Source: Chenopodium formosanum
Taxonomy: Eukaryota; Streptophyta; Magnoliopsida; Caryophyllales; Amaranthaceae
Direction of reading: 5' to 3'
Assembly (NCBI GenBank): GCA_024500155.1
Contig: CM044879.1
Location: 26,988,072-27,052,071, forward strand
Length of the DNA stretch: 64,000 bases
In this document: one piece after another, positions 22,981 to 34,100 of the stretch
How positions within the stretch are numbered: position 1 is the first letter of the stretch
Layout: every line of letters starts with the position of its first letter
The notes under the pieces: generated by a model
What the model saw: only the letters and a program-made list of their open reading frames with translations
Told to the model about the DNA's origin: nothing
Databases searched by the model: none
Made by a program: the position numbers and the translations under genes

Positions 22981-25900
22981 TCAAGCTTGTGCATTCTCAG
23001 GCACTGGGGAGTCCAGAATGCTGGGATCTTTGGGGCCGTCATCAGCACTGGGCACCAAGTTGTACAAGTCCTCCTCCGAGAACTGTTGTGTCTCGAAGCC
23101 AGAAGGGATCTTATAAGCTTCCTCATTGAAAGCTTTTTCAACTTTTGCCCAGTCTTCCTTCTTCCAACCAGCAGCCCGGGCCACACATCTCTAAGCAGCA
23201 GTCCAACCTCCATCGAAACGATCTTGGAGCTTGGAACAGAACTCATCTGAAGCTAGATAACGGCCCACAGCTCTTTGGCGAATCCCAGGCTTATCAGCTT
23301 CCATTTGCATAAACTTCTCCTCAAGGTTTTTTATTTTAGCTCTGGCATCGCTGAGATCCTTCTCAACTGAAGGAAGGCGCTCAATGGCTTTGTTCTTTTC
23401 GGCAATCTAAGTCTGCAATTCCAATTCCAGGCCAGCAACCTTCTCCACCTTGATCCTCAGCTCCGACATCTCCTTGTCGTCTTGCTCCTTTATTTTCCTC
23501 AAATCATCTAAGGCTCTTTCAGCATTGCTGATGATTTCCTACATGGCACTTTGGCTGGAAGAGGCCTGATGATGTTTCGCCTGGTAGTAACGGTACATCT
23601 CAACCAGCTCTGTACCAGACATGACGGCCTAAAAAAAAATAAGTAAATAAATAAAAGTTAAGAATAAAACGAACAGGATAAGTACATGATACAGATGAGA
23701 ACAAAACAATAATATATGTAAAAAGAGAAGAACAGATACCTTCATCATGTTATGCATATGAGCAGCAGCAAGGGGGCCGATTGGACCAGCAGGTCTGTCC
23801 ATCGGCAGTGTGAGATTGCTCAGAAGTCGGTAACCGAGATTCCCACCTTGCATTGGGTCATCGGTAATCATAGATTTATTCCGGACGACATCCATATCCG
23901 GTTGCCAGCAGTCTCCGGAGTGACCAGGAGGGACGGCAAACCCCTTCAAAACTTCATCTGGAAATCTTCCAGAGACTCGTTCAATCCATTGATTGGACCG
24001 ATAAGTCAGGGCCGGAATGCTAGAATCTGACCCAACTGTAGTAGGGGTGATTGTGGTGGTAGCCTGAGGTTGACGAGGGGACTCGGCAGAGGTGAGATCT
24101 TCTATCTCGACACCCTGAATAACCTTCTTCACAATGGCCTCAGGGCTCTTAGCTTTGTTGGTGGGCGGAGTCTTCTCGGACTCCGATTGGTCCTTTTTCT
24201 TTCCATCACGCCCTTCAGGTTGTCTAGGGCTAGAGATCACGATTCCACCTCGCCGATTGGCTAGAGATGTCGTCTTTCTCTTCTTGGCATTTTCGTCAGC
24301 CATGATCTCAGCCCTTCTTTTGGCACTGATAGCTTGAGCGCGGCCGCAAACGGTAGCAAGAGTGTCGTTGGGATTTGAAGCTTTAGGGCAACGTCTGACA
24401 ACTCTTTTCCCGTCGAAAGATAAGCCGAGTTGCTTGTTGTCCAACTTGTCAATACCTAAGAAGAAGGAATGTGCGTTAAACAAGTTAGATACAGATAATT
24501 TAAAAAAAAAAAAAAAAAAAGAGGAAGAAAAACTCAATAAAATAAACAGTACCATAATTGTCAGTCCAACAGAGACCAACACGAGATAACGGCGCGTTGC
24601 CCAGAATGTAACTCACATTCGGCACCCACACCTTAGGAACTATGCAACCTTGCCATCACCTTCGTCAAATTCTGAGACGTCAAAATGGTTGACGGCTCTC
24701 TCTTCGTGTTTACAAAGATCCCTCTCAGGAATCGAGTCAAAACGAGGATGAGGCTGGTAAAAGGTTCTCTTTAGAGGAAAATCCTCAGGAACCGACATGA
24801 AAAAGAACCTCACTTGCCAACCCTTGCTACTTGTCAATTTAGGGTGGACGGTATATTTGTGAGGCTGGGTATACAAGGACCACCACCCATCTGACTGACC
24901 ATCCCTCTTCAAGGTAATTAGTCGTCTAAAAACGTTAAGGGTTAAGGGGTAGTTTCGATATAGCATAACCCAGATGGTGGCAATAACGGCCCGGATAGTG
25001 GGAGGGGTAACCTGAACTAAACAGACGTTCCAGGCCTTTAGGATTTTTGCTACAAAAGGATGTAGGGGAAAGCGGAGGCCGAAATCTAAGTGCTTCATAT
25101 AAACGGCCACGGAACCCGCTAGACAATCTAATACTGAGGCTCCAGAAGGGGGAACTGACAGCTCGTACCCATCAGGTAAATTGAAGAATTTCTTAGCACG
25201 GCGGCAATAATCTTTTTCAATTGCCGTCTTCCTAAAATCATCACTTATTTTCGCCTTGGCCACTTTTCCATCTCTGGCAAGGGTAATAGGTTGTCGGAAC
25301 TCAGCTCTATCTGTCTCAGAATTGTAACCCTCATCCAGATTTTCTTCCTGAATAACCTCAGCCGTCATATCGAAAATATATTCCCTATTTTCATTGTTGA
25401 TACTGTCTTCTTGAGTCTCGTCATCTCCTAAAACCGAGTTGACGGCTGAATCATGAACTGGAGATGACGGACCTTCCAGAGGGTTTGCAGGGATGTCATC
25501 CGCTGGTTCTTCTTCAGAGGAACTTACAACCTGACCTTGCCCAGGTCTTTTGCTGGATTCAGCTGCCATAGCGGCCTCAGCTGCTTTAGCTGCTTTGGCG
25601 GCCTCGGCGGCTTCACGGGCAGCAGCTCGAGGCTGATAACTGGTACTCTTTACCCTTGGCATGGTGTTTATACCTATATTGCCAACGTTAGTGCCGTATT
25701 GATTAAAATGGTTTTTCCCAGTAAAGCTGCGTAAGTGATAACGAACACTAACAGGCTCAACGTCAAGAATTTCGGTGTCGGCAGGGATATCAGGGTTAGT
25801 AGGGTGAAAGGCACTTTCGCGGTGGGCAATAGTCCTATGTATCATAAAAGCGCGTTTCTCTTCTTCAGAAGATAACGTCTCAAATGGATAATCAATATTA

Positions 25901-26022
25901 TCATAAAGGGAAGATGAATTACCCTGGTTACTACCAGTTTCTTTGCCTAGGGATTGCCTAATTAAATGACGCCTAGCAGTACTAAGGTTAGGGAAATTCT
26001 CTTCGACACTATCTTCAGACAT
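22981..26022 (-). pseudogene. Tat1 antisense ORF (Transposase_28-like), spliced, broken
   Basis: A minus-strand gene lies between integrase and the 3' LTR, as known for Tat-lineage elements. The ATG at 26022 starts an acidic, Ala-rich N-terminus. A region near 25230-24880 has PLHPFVAKILKAWNV and NYPLTLNVFRRLI, resembling the 'putative gypsy-type transposon' (Transposase_28) domain. GT-AG introns are inferred at 24552-24456 and 23739-23629; phases fit across both. The last exon encodes a Lys/Glu coiled coil and ends at TGA 22981-22983. Damage: a frame change near 24640, TAG at about 23538, and two more stops near 23408 and 23193. Function is unknown. Confidence 0.7.
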
Positions 26023-26404
26023 TTAATTTAAAAATGAGAAAATAAAACAAAACATGCAAAATCAAGGGGTTAAGGAGCAGCAATACCTTCGACAAAAGAA
26101 GAAAAGCACGCCGAATATACTGAGAAGCGTAGACCGAAATCGGGAAGAGTCAGGAAAATAAACTTTTTGTTGAAGAACAATAAAGATTGAGAAAAAGCTT
26201 TGAAAGAATGAAAGTGAAATGAAAAATGGCGGAATTTTTGATCTAAAAGCAAAAAAAACTGAAGAGTCAGTTGAGGTGAAAGGCGGTTCAGAAATCCAAC
26301 GGCCCTGAATCAACAACCAATTTCAAAAAGTAGCGGCAGGATTTGTGACACGTGTATTAATTTTCCCGCTTCAAAAGAAAAAAAAAACGGTTACGCTTCC
26401 ATAT

Positions 26405-26862
26405 TGTAACAAGTAGACCTTGTCTGCTATCGGCATACAAGGTCACTTGGGGGGGGGGGGAACGGAGTTTTTCACTCCCGGGTATTTTATAACAAGTAGA
26501 TTTTGTTTGCTATCGGCATACAAGGTCACTTGGGGGGGGGGAAACGGAGTTTTTCGCTCCCAGGTATTTTATAACAAGTAGACCTTGTCTACTATCGGCA
26601 TACAAGGTCACCTGGGGGGGAAAACGGAGTTTTTCGCTCCCATGTATTTTATAACAAGTAGACCTTGTCTACTATCGGCATACAAGGTCACTTGGGGGGA
26701 AAAACGGAGTTTTTCGCTCCCAGGTATTTTATAACAAGTAGACCTTGTCTGCTATCGGCATACAAGGTCACTTGGGGGGGGAAAACGGAGTTTTTCGCTC
26801 CGAGGTATTTTACAACAAGTAGACCTTGTCTGCTATCGGCATAAAAGGTCACTTGGGGGGAG
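26405..26862 (+). repeat. Six-copy ~81-bp minisatellite with polypurine-like units
   Basis: Units start AACAAGTAGACCTTGTCTGC at 26408, 26491, 26573, 26653, 26733 and 26814 (spacings 83, 82, 80, 80, 81). Each has GGTCACTTGGGGGG with a G run of varying length, then ACGGAGTTTTTCGCTCCCAG. The last copy is partial. CACTTGGGGGG is also the polypurine tract before the 3' LTR. Confidence 0.92.
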
Positions 26863-26876
26863 AAAGAACGGTTAAA

Positions 26877-26957
26877 AGCCAATAACAGTGCAAATGGATA
26901 CAGTACAGGATTATAGTACAAAGCCAATAACAGTGCAAATGGATACAGTACAGGATT
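26877..26957 (+). repeat. Two-copy tandem duplication in Tat1
   Basis: AAGCCAATAACAGTGCAAAT...ACAGGATT occurs twice, about 43 bases apart. Confidence 0.85.
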
Positions 26958-27330
26958 GTCTTCTTACAATAACAAAGTAGAAATAAAAATAATAAATAAG
27001 AATACATCTTCTCAGCAAAAGAATATAGAGCTTAAAAATATATGGAAACAAATTGTTTGAGCAAAAGATGTGAGTCCCTGAAATATTCTTAAGCTTTGTC
27101 AGATAACGTGTCTGAGTATAAACCAAGCAAGTATAACGAACTGCGGCAACAACAAGGTTAGTAATAAAGTTTTGTTAACGTATCGTGCTTGACAGAGTAC
27201 GGAAAATGTTGTAGTATGAAATTTCCAATATAAGGTGAAATTTGAAGAATGAGAAGTGGAACCCAAAGTTTGTTTAGTTCAGTTTGTTGCCTATGTTAAC
27301 TGAGAACGATGATGTATGATCATGCGTCCT

Positions 27331-27342
27331 CACTTGGGGGGC
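27331..27342 (+). other. Tat1 polypurine tract
   Basis: CACTTGGGGGGC lies four bases upstream of the 3' LTR and is the only purine-rich block there, so it is the likely plus-strand primer. Confidence 0.7.
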
Positions 27343-27346
27343 TAAT

Positions 27347-27789
27347 TGTATGGGATGATATCTGAGTATAACCAATATCTTGTGAAAGCACGTGACCAGG
27401 CTCTAACAGTTATGAGAGGATGCCGATATGTTCCAGAAAGAAGACATGTCGGCTTGTCGGAATCCAACACGTGGCAGCAGAAGCTCGACACTTGGCACAG
27501 AAAGCTCTGCATGGATGAGAGCCACCTGTCAGGGTAGATCATCATAAATAGTAGGTAAGACCTCATTAATGAGGGCATTAATTACACTCTTTCTCTCTCT
27601 CTCTCTACTTTCTCTCTCTCACTTATCTTCTTCTCTTAAACACTTTCTGACTTTATCATCGGAGTGGTTATCCCCAGACCACCCCAGGGTTAGCTAACTT
27701 CTTTTCATTGTGTAGGTTCTCAGCTTGACGATAGGAGTATCAGGATCTCAGGTCCGAATTCTTGGGGAAGTCAGGATCAGACTGAAACA
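27347..27789 (+). repeat. Tat1 3' LTR
   Basis: 443 bp, pairing with 5643-6089. It is four bases shorter in the CT microsatellite and differs at about seven other positions. Confidence 0.92.
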
Positions 27790-27794
27790 ATTCT

Positions 27795-28406
27795 AATCTT
27801 GAAGTTCGCAGACAGAGCTTGGTTAGAAGCTCTTAGAAGTTTGGAGAATCAATTAAGTTTGGAGTGAGAAAAAGCCAAGTTGATATTTATAAAGGGGAAC
27901 AAAGAGTAGGGTATGTGTTAACACGTGGGCTCTTAAGTTTTATGTAATAAGTAAATTCTAATGTTCCTTAAGTTTTATGTAATAAGTAAACTAGTTTAAT
28001 AAGTTTTTTTTATTTTAATTTTTTTTTTATATAATACTACAAGAAACCATTTTCCTAAATACTCTATAGTTGTTATGTAATATATATTAATGTTCCTTCA
28101 AAAAAACTTTATATTAATGTACGTCCATTACACTTTTGTACTCTATTAGCATTATTACTTCTTTTTGTAACCCCCTTTGTAACTCCCTTAGGCTTATTAT
28201 TACATCCTTCTGTAACTCTTCTCATAAAGGTGACTTTTGATATCACTAGATAGTTACAATTCTAAATTTCTAATGTATAAGTTGTATAGAAAATGGAAGA
28301 GATGATAAGTTGTAACTCTTCTCATCATGGTGACGTCAAAGTAGCTTCATGAATTTATAAATAAAGATTTTTTAATCAAAGTCTAAGTCTAAGTCAAAGG
28401 CAAACT
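27795..28406. other. Host interval between Tat1 and Tat2
   Basis: AT-rich with no gene. It contains two copies of CTTAAGTTTTATGTAATAAG (about 27931 and 27966). The right end, AAACT, is the Tat2 target duplication. Confidence 0.6.
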
Positions 28407-28960
28407 TGTTGGGCCCGTATTGTAATACGACCCATAAGGTTTAGGGCACCAGTCCAAGAAGCAAGACATCAACAAAATAAGCAAAACGGCTTGATTGGAG
28501 TAAACAAGGAAAGCAGCATCAAGGGTATCAATCACAAAGATACTTGCCAAAGATACACCTACAGAACATGGAAGGAGATAAACCAAGAAGATCTTCCCCA
28601 TTTTGAATAGATCTCGAATATCTTTGTAAACCCTAGAGTTCCCTAGGTATAAATAAGCATAATTAGACATTTTAAGCACTCATGTACGCACCAATACTCT
28701 AAATATAATAGAATTATTCTCCATTTATCTACGGAGCTTCATCCCTACTGAGGAAGGAGGCTAGTCCTTATTCAGTACTGTATCTCTAAACTCACTCTTT
28801 TCATTGTAGAATTCATTTTGTTTATCTATTGCTATTTCGTTACTTATTTATTACTTTATTATTGCTTTATTGCTATTTTATATGCCTTTGGTAGTATGAT
28901 TGTTATTACCCCACAAACCTAGCAGATTCTCATATGTTCTTGTTGAGATTTGCCTAAACA
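28407..28960 (+). repeat. Tat2 5' LTR
   Basis: TGTTGGGCCCG to GCCTAAACA. A probable TATA region, GGTATAAATAAGC, is near 28645. It pairs with 37350-37903. Confidence 0.95.
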
Positions 28961-28963
28961 ATT

Positions 28964-28982
28964 TGGCGCCCACCGTGGGGCT
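28964..28982 (+). other. Tat2 primer binding site
   Basis: TGGCGCCCACCGTGGGGCT starts three bases after the LTR. This wording is common in plant Tat-type elements. The tRNA was not assigned. Confidence 0.75.
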
Positions 28983-29038
28983 GATAATCAATTAACCTAC
29001 CAATTCACCAAAAAGAAACCAAAATCAATACAGACACC

Positions 29039-31162
29039 ATGTCTGGGCACCAAGTACCCTTTACAATAGCCGAAATCCATGAGGGAATGAACGCATTCCG
29101 TCAAACCCTTGACCAACAAAAAAGCCAAATTGAAACACTGCTAGCCCAAAAAGTCCAAACTGAAGCCAAGCTTACCAACCTCACCAAGCAAAATGAAGCC
29201 CTCCGCAGCCAAATACAATCAGTCGCTTCCAAAACCATTAATACCAGGAAGAACACTGAAAGTATAGCCATGCAGCTTGACATGTCAGGTGTCTTTCATA
29301 CCCCTAACGGGGAAAAAGGATCTAACTCTAGGGAAACAACCCTAGATCTGGATTGTATGAATGCAGGAACACAAAAGCAGAGTAGTCAAGAAGGATCTGA
29401 GGAAGGAAAGATAGAAAAGGTGGTCAAAGAGTACCTCAAAGAAATTGAAGCCAAGATGGCCAAGATCCCTAGAATGCCAAAGCCCATGGAGGAAGAAGCA
29501 TCAGATGGCTATATAGAATCCCCTTTCTCAGAAGAAATCGCAATGGTGGAAGTGCCAAAGAGGTTCAGCACACCCAGCATGGCCATGTACGATGGAACAA
29601 CAGACCCTGATGAGCACGTGTCCTTGTACAAACAGAAGATGATGACCAGTTCAATCCCTAGAGACATCAGAGAGGCCATCATGTGTAAAGGCTTTGGAGC
29701 CACATTATCAGGTCCAGCTTTAACTTGGTTCATTAATTTAGATAATGGGACAATTCGATCTTTTACAGGAATGGTGAACTTATTCAAGATCCAGTTCGCT
29801 AGCAGCAGAAAGATAGAAAAACAGTCGTCAGATCTGTACCGTATTGTGCAAAGACGCGGTGAATCCTTAAGAGATTACCTTAACAGGTTCAACAGGGAAA
29901 AGATTGGAATACACAAGTGCGATGCTCCCACAACTATTGAAGCGTTCAGAAGAGGATTGCTAGATCACAGTGAGCGCTACAAGGAACTGACCAAATACCC
30001 ATGCACAACCTTTAAAGATGTACAAGCTAAGGCAATGGCTCAAGTCAGATTCGAAGAAGATGCATATGCAAGAAAGACTCCAGAGCTCAGAAAGGATGAA
30101 GATCGTCCCTTAAGAAGGAATTACAACTTCCCCAGGAGAGATCACCGATTCAAACCGTATCAGCGTCCCCGTTTTAATGAAGGATCAGTCAACGCTGTTG
30201 AAGGAGAATTCTCTGATTGGAGAGAAGATCCTGAGCTCCCACCAAAGTTGCACGAGTATTGCTTCAACGTCAACCCTGCAGGGGTAATAAGAACCTTGAA
30301 CAAGATGGGAGATACTGTTCAGTGGCCAAGAAGGAGTGATAGGCCTGGAGAGAAAAAGGATCCATCAAGATGGTGTGATTTTCACTCAGATATAGGTCAC
30401 ACTACTGACGAACGTGTCGCGCTCAGAAAGGAAGTTGCATACCTATTAAAGAAGGGCTACCTCAAAGAACTCCTGTCAGATAGATCTAAAGCTGCAGGGA
30501 AGGATAGAGAGTCCAAGCGAGGAGGTCCTCCACCCCCACCTCCAATTGTCAAAACCATCTGTTTCATATCAGGAGGGTCAGAAGTATGCGGCCTAACATA
30601 TTCAGCAGCGAAGCGGCACGCAAAAGAAAGTAACAAAGAGCAACCAGACAAGAGGGAAAAATCGAAGATAGACATCCCTATCATGTTTGAAGAAAGCGAC
30701 GCAGTGGAAGGTCATCATGACGGCTTAGTAATCTCACTCCCGGTTGGAAACTGCATGATCAAGCGAATCCTAGTAAATAATGGAAGTTCTGCAAACATCA
30801 TCATGCTGGATACCCTGAAGCACATGAACATAGATGAGAAGAATATCGTTAACAAGTCAACAATGTTAGTGGGATACAGTGGGGAAACCAAGAAGACAAG
30901 TGGAGAGATTACATTGGCAACATATGCAAAAGGGATCAACCTTCAAGTCAAATTTTTAGTGATCGACACCTTGTCCTCATACAATATGATTTTGGGGAGA
31001 CCTTGGATACACGAAATGAAAGCCATCCCTTCTACGTACCATCAGGTCATCAAGTTTCCTACTAGGTGGGGAATTCAAGAAATCAGAGGAGACCCCAGGG
31101 AAGCTAAAGAATGCTACAAGATAGCACTGAAAGCAACATCTGCAGAAAAGAGTTCAGCATAG
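29039..31162 (+). CDS. Tat2 gag-protease polyprotein
   Basis: 707 residues from the first ATG after the primer site. Order: an N-terminal coiled coil (about residues 20-75); capsid domain (about 185-340) with LYKQKMMTSSIP and GESLRDYLNRFNRE; a zinc-type motif WCDFHSDIGHTTDER in which the final Cys of the Tat CxxH...C pattern is Arg; and a retropepsin-like protease (about 560-680) with ILVNNGSSANI and ILGRPWIHEM. The usual active-site Asp is Asn (VNNG for VDNG), which should abolish or weaken proteolysis. The frame is open to the TAG at 31160-31162, then a TAA two codons later separates it from pol in the same frame. Confidence 0.9.
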   Translation: MSGHQVPFTIAEIHEGMNAFRQTLDQQKSQIETLLAQKVQTEAKLTNLTKQNEALRSQIQSVASKTINTRKNTESIAMQLDMSGVFHTPNGEKGSNSRETTLDLDCMNAGTQKQSSQEGSEEGKIEKVVKEYLKEIEAKMAKIPRMPKPMEEEASDGYIESPFSEEIAMVEVPKRFSTPSMAMYDGTTDPDEHVSLYKQKMMTSSIPRDIREAIMCKGFGATLSGPALTWFINLDNGTIRSFTGMVNLFKIQFASSRKIEKQSSDLYRIVQRRGESLRDYLNRFNREKIGIHKCDAPTTIEAFRRGLLDHSERYKELTKYPCTTFKDVQAKAMAQVRFEEDAYARKTPELRKDEDRPLRRNYNFPRRDHRFKPYQRPRFNEGSVNAVEGEFSDWREDPELPPKLHEYCFNVNPAGVIRTLNKMGDTVQWPRRSDRPGEKKDPSRWCDFHSDIGHTTDERVALRKEVAYLLKKGYLKELLSDRSKAAGKDRESKRGGPPPPPPIVKTICFISGGSEVCGLTYSAAKRHAKESNKEQPDKREKSKIDIPIMFEESDAVEGHHDGLVISLPVGNCMIKRILVNNGSSANIIMLDTLKHMNIDEKNIVNKSTMLVGYSGETKKTSGEITLATYAKGINLQVKFLVIDTLSSYNMILGRPWIHEMKAIPSTYHQVIKFPTRWGIQEIRGDPREAKECYKIALKATSAEKSSA

Positions 31163-31192
31163 CAATAAGAGGATCAGCTGGGCCAAGAGAAG

Positions 31193-34100
31193 TTGAGCAT
31201 ATCAGAAGAACAAGAAGCTACTGAAGTCCAGCTGAATCCCTTACATCCAGATCAGAAAGTCAGAATAGGATCAGAGCTCAGAACGGAACTCAAACAACAA
31301 ATTTACGACTTCCTAGAAGAAGAGAAAGACGTGTTTGCTTGGACCAACAAGGACATGAAAGGCATTCCCCCAGAGGTCATCACTCATAAGCTAAACGTAG
31401 ATCCCATGCACACACCAGTGAAGCAAAAAAGTAGAAAGTTCGCGCCAGAAAGGAACAAGATCATCAACGAAGAAATTCAAAACTTATTGAAAACAGGAAA
31501 AATCAGAGAAGTAAAATATCCAGAGTGGCTTGCCAACGTGGTAGTAGTAGGGAAAAAGAATGGGAAATGGCGGATCTGCATAGATTTCACAGACATCAAC
31601 AAGGCTTGCCCGAAAGACCCATTCCCCTTACCTCATATTGATGCCATGGTAGACGCCACAGCAGGACACGAATTTTTATCCTTTATGGACGCCTACAGTG
31701 GTTACAACCAGATCCTCATGCACAAGTACGACCAGGAAAAAACAGCCTTCATCACAAGTCAAGGAATATATTGCTACAAGGTGATGCCTTTTGGATTGAA
31801 GAACGCAGGAGCAACGTACCAAAGGTTGGTAAATAAGATGTTTGAAAAACAAATTGGGAACACGATGGAAGTCTACGTAGATGACATGGTAGTTAAATCC
31901 AAGAAGGCAGAAGATCATGTTAGAGACCTCAGAGAAGCATTCGTCATCTTAAAGCAATATGGTATGAAGCTGAACCCTACGAAGTGCACGTTCGGAGTAC
32001 AGTCAGGAAAATTTTTAGGATACATGGTTACGCAAAGAGGAATAGAAGCCAGTCCTGAACAAGTCAAAGCTATTCTAGACCTAGAACGACCAAAGTCCAA
32101 AAAGGATGTACAAAGCCTAACAGGAAAAATAGCGGCACTAAACAGGTTCATCTCAAAGTCTTCAGAAAAGAACAGAGCCTTCTACGAGGTACTGAAAAAG
32201 AACAAGGAGTTTAAATGGGAGCAAGAGCACGATGAAGCATTCCAGAAGCTCAAAGAATACTTAGCCAACCCGCTGATTCTCTCCAAACCCAAAGAAGGAG
32301 AACCGCTCCAACTATACCTTGCAGTATCTGAAGGGACGATCAGCGCAGTCCTTACAAGAGAGGAAGAAAAGGAACAATTTCCAATTTACTACATCGGCAA
32401 GACCCTACTCAGTGCGGAAACAAGATACGCCTCACTGGAGAAAATCATTCTAGCCTTGTTCGTTGCTTCAGTAAAGCTACGTCCATACTTCGAAAGCCAT
32501 ACCATACAAGTACGGACCAACTACCCTATCAGAGCCATCATGAGAAAACCAGAAATGTCAGGAAGAATGGAAAAATGGGCCCTACATCTGAGCAGGTATG
32601 ACATAAAGTACGAACCCAGGACGGCGGTCAAGTCTCAAGCTTTAGCAGACTTTGTAGCAGACTTCAGTCCTACACTTGAAGAAGAAGCGCAAAAAGAAGT
32701 ACTAGCCTTACAGGAACCAAAAGCTACACAAAAATGGATACTCCACACAGATGGTGCAGCAAACATACGAGGAGTGGGCTTAGGAGTAGTATTGACATCA
32801 CCCCAAGGAGACAAGATAGCGCAGGCAATAAGGTGTAACTTCAAAGCTACCAATAATGAAGCCGAATATGAAGCACTCATTACAAGATTAACCGTCGCAA
32901 GAGATATGAAGATACAACACTTGGAAGTAATTTCCGATTCCCTACTCATGGTGAACCAAATCAACGGACAGTATGCAGCAAAAGACGCCAGAATGATTGC
33001 TTACCTAGAAGTCACAAAGAAACTCATCAAGGAATTCAAGGAGTTCAGGATAGAACAAGTACCCCGGAACTTGAACACCGAAGCAGATGCATTGGCAAAT
33101 CTGGGGTCAAACATCAATCCAGAAGAATTTGGAACAATCCCATTAGTACATGTACTCTCACCAGCCATAGAGAAAGAATCAACTATGAGTGTCTGCGAAA
33201 CTCAAATAGGCCCTACAGAAGAAGAAGACAATAGTTGGATAACACCCCTGAAAGAATATCTCCTAGGCAACACGAAACCAACAGGGAAGGTAACAGCTCA
33301 AGCATTCACCCAGAAAGCTTCCAAGTACTGTCTAATCAGCAATGTACTCTTCAAGAAATCTGCAGCAGGACCTTTTTTAAGATGTCTAGAGAGAAAAGAA
33401 GCTCAACAAGTCTTACAATCTTTACACAGCGGAGAATGCGGAAACCACTCCGGAGGGAGAAATTTGGCCAACAGGGCACTCAGAATGGGATACTACTGGC
33501 CCAGTATGAGAAAGGACGCAGTTGAGTTCTCCAAGAAATGCTTAGCATGCCAAAAACATGCGCCTTTGACACACAAGCCGTCAGAAGAGTTACATCCAAC
33601 ATTGACACCGTGGCCGTTTATGAAGTGGGGAATGGATATAGTAAAATTACCACCATCATCAGGACAGAGAGTGTACTTCTTAGCAATGACAGACTACTTT
33701 TCAAAATGGATTGAAGCAGAAGCGTACAAAGAGATCAAAGATAAACACGTCATTTCATTTATAAAGAGGAACATTCTAAGCAGATTCGGAGTACCAGCAG
33801 AAATCATTACAGACAACGGGTCTCAATTCATCAGCAACAAGACCACCAAGTTCTGTAGGGAATGGAACATCTCCCTTATCACATCTACACCAAGATACCC
33901 ACAAGCGAATGGACAAGCAGAATCAAGTAACAAAGTCCTCATAGCCAACATGAAGAAAAGGCTGGAGGGAGCCAAAGGGAAGTGGGCAGACGAACTACCC
34001 AACATATTGTGGGCAGACAGAACAACTCCTAAAGGTGCTATAGGTCACACCCCTTTCTCACTGGTATACGGATGTGAAGCAGTGATCCCAACAGAGGTAG

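Larger units (their letters stand above)
5643..27789 (+). mobile_element. Complete Tat-lineage gypsy retrotransposon (Tat1), with nested insertions
   Basis: Two similar LTRs (5643-6089 and 27347-27789) bound the element, and ATTCT is duplicated at 5638-5642 and 27790-27794. The order is LTR, primer site, gag, protease, RT, RNase H, second RNase H-like domain, integrase, antisense ORF, minisatellite, polypurine tract, LTR. The second RNase H domain and the antisense ORF place it in the Tat lineage. By eye the LTRs differ at about 7 positions plus one 4-base CT-repeat indel. Removing the copia element (with its extra duplication) and the solo LTR leaves about 11.6 kb. Gag and pol are broken, so it is non-autonomous now. 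Confidence 0.92.

Noticed and set aside
28036..28050. ACTACAAGAAACCAT, resembling a CACTA terminus
   Set aside because: The first C is absent, no matching inverted end or subterminal repeats were found nearby, and nothing defines an element.
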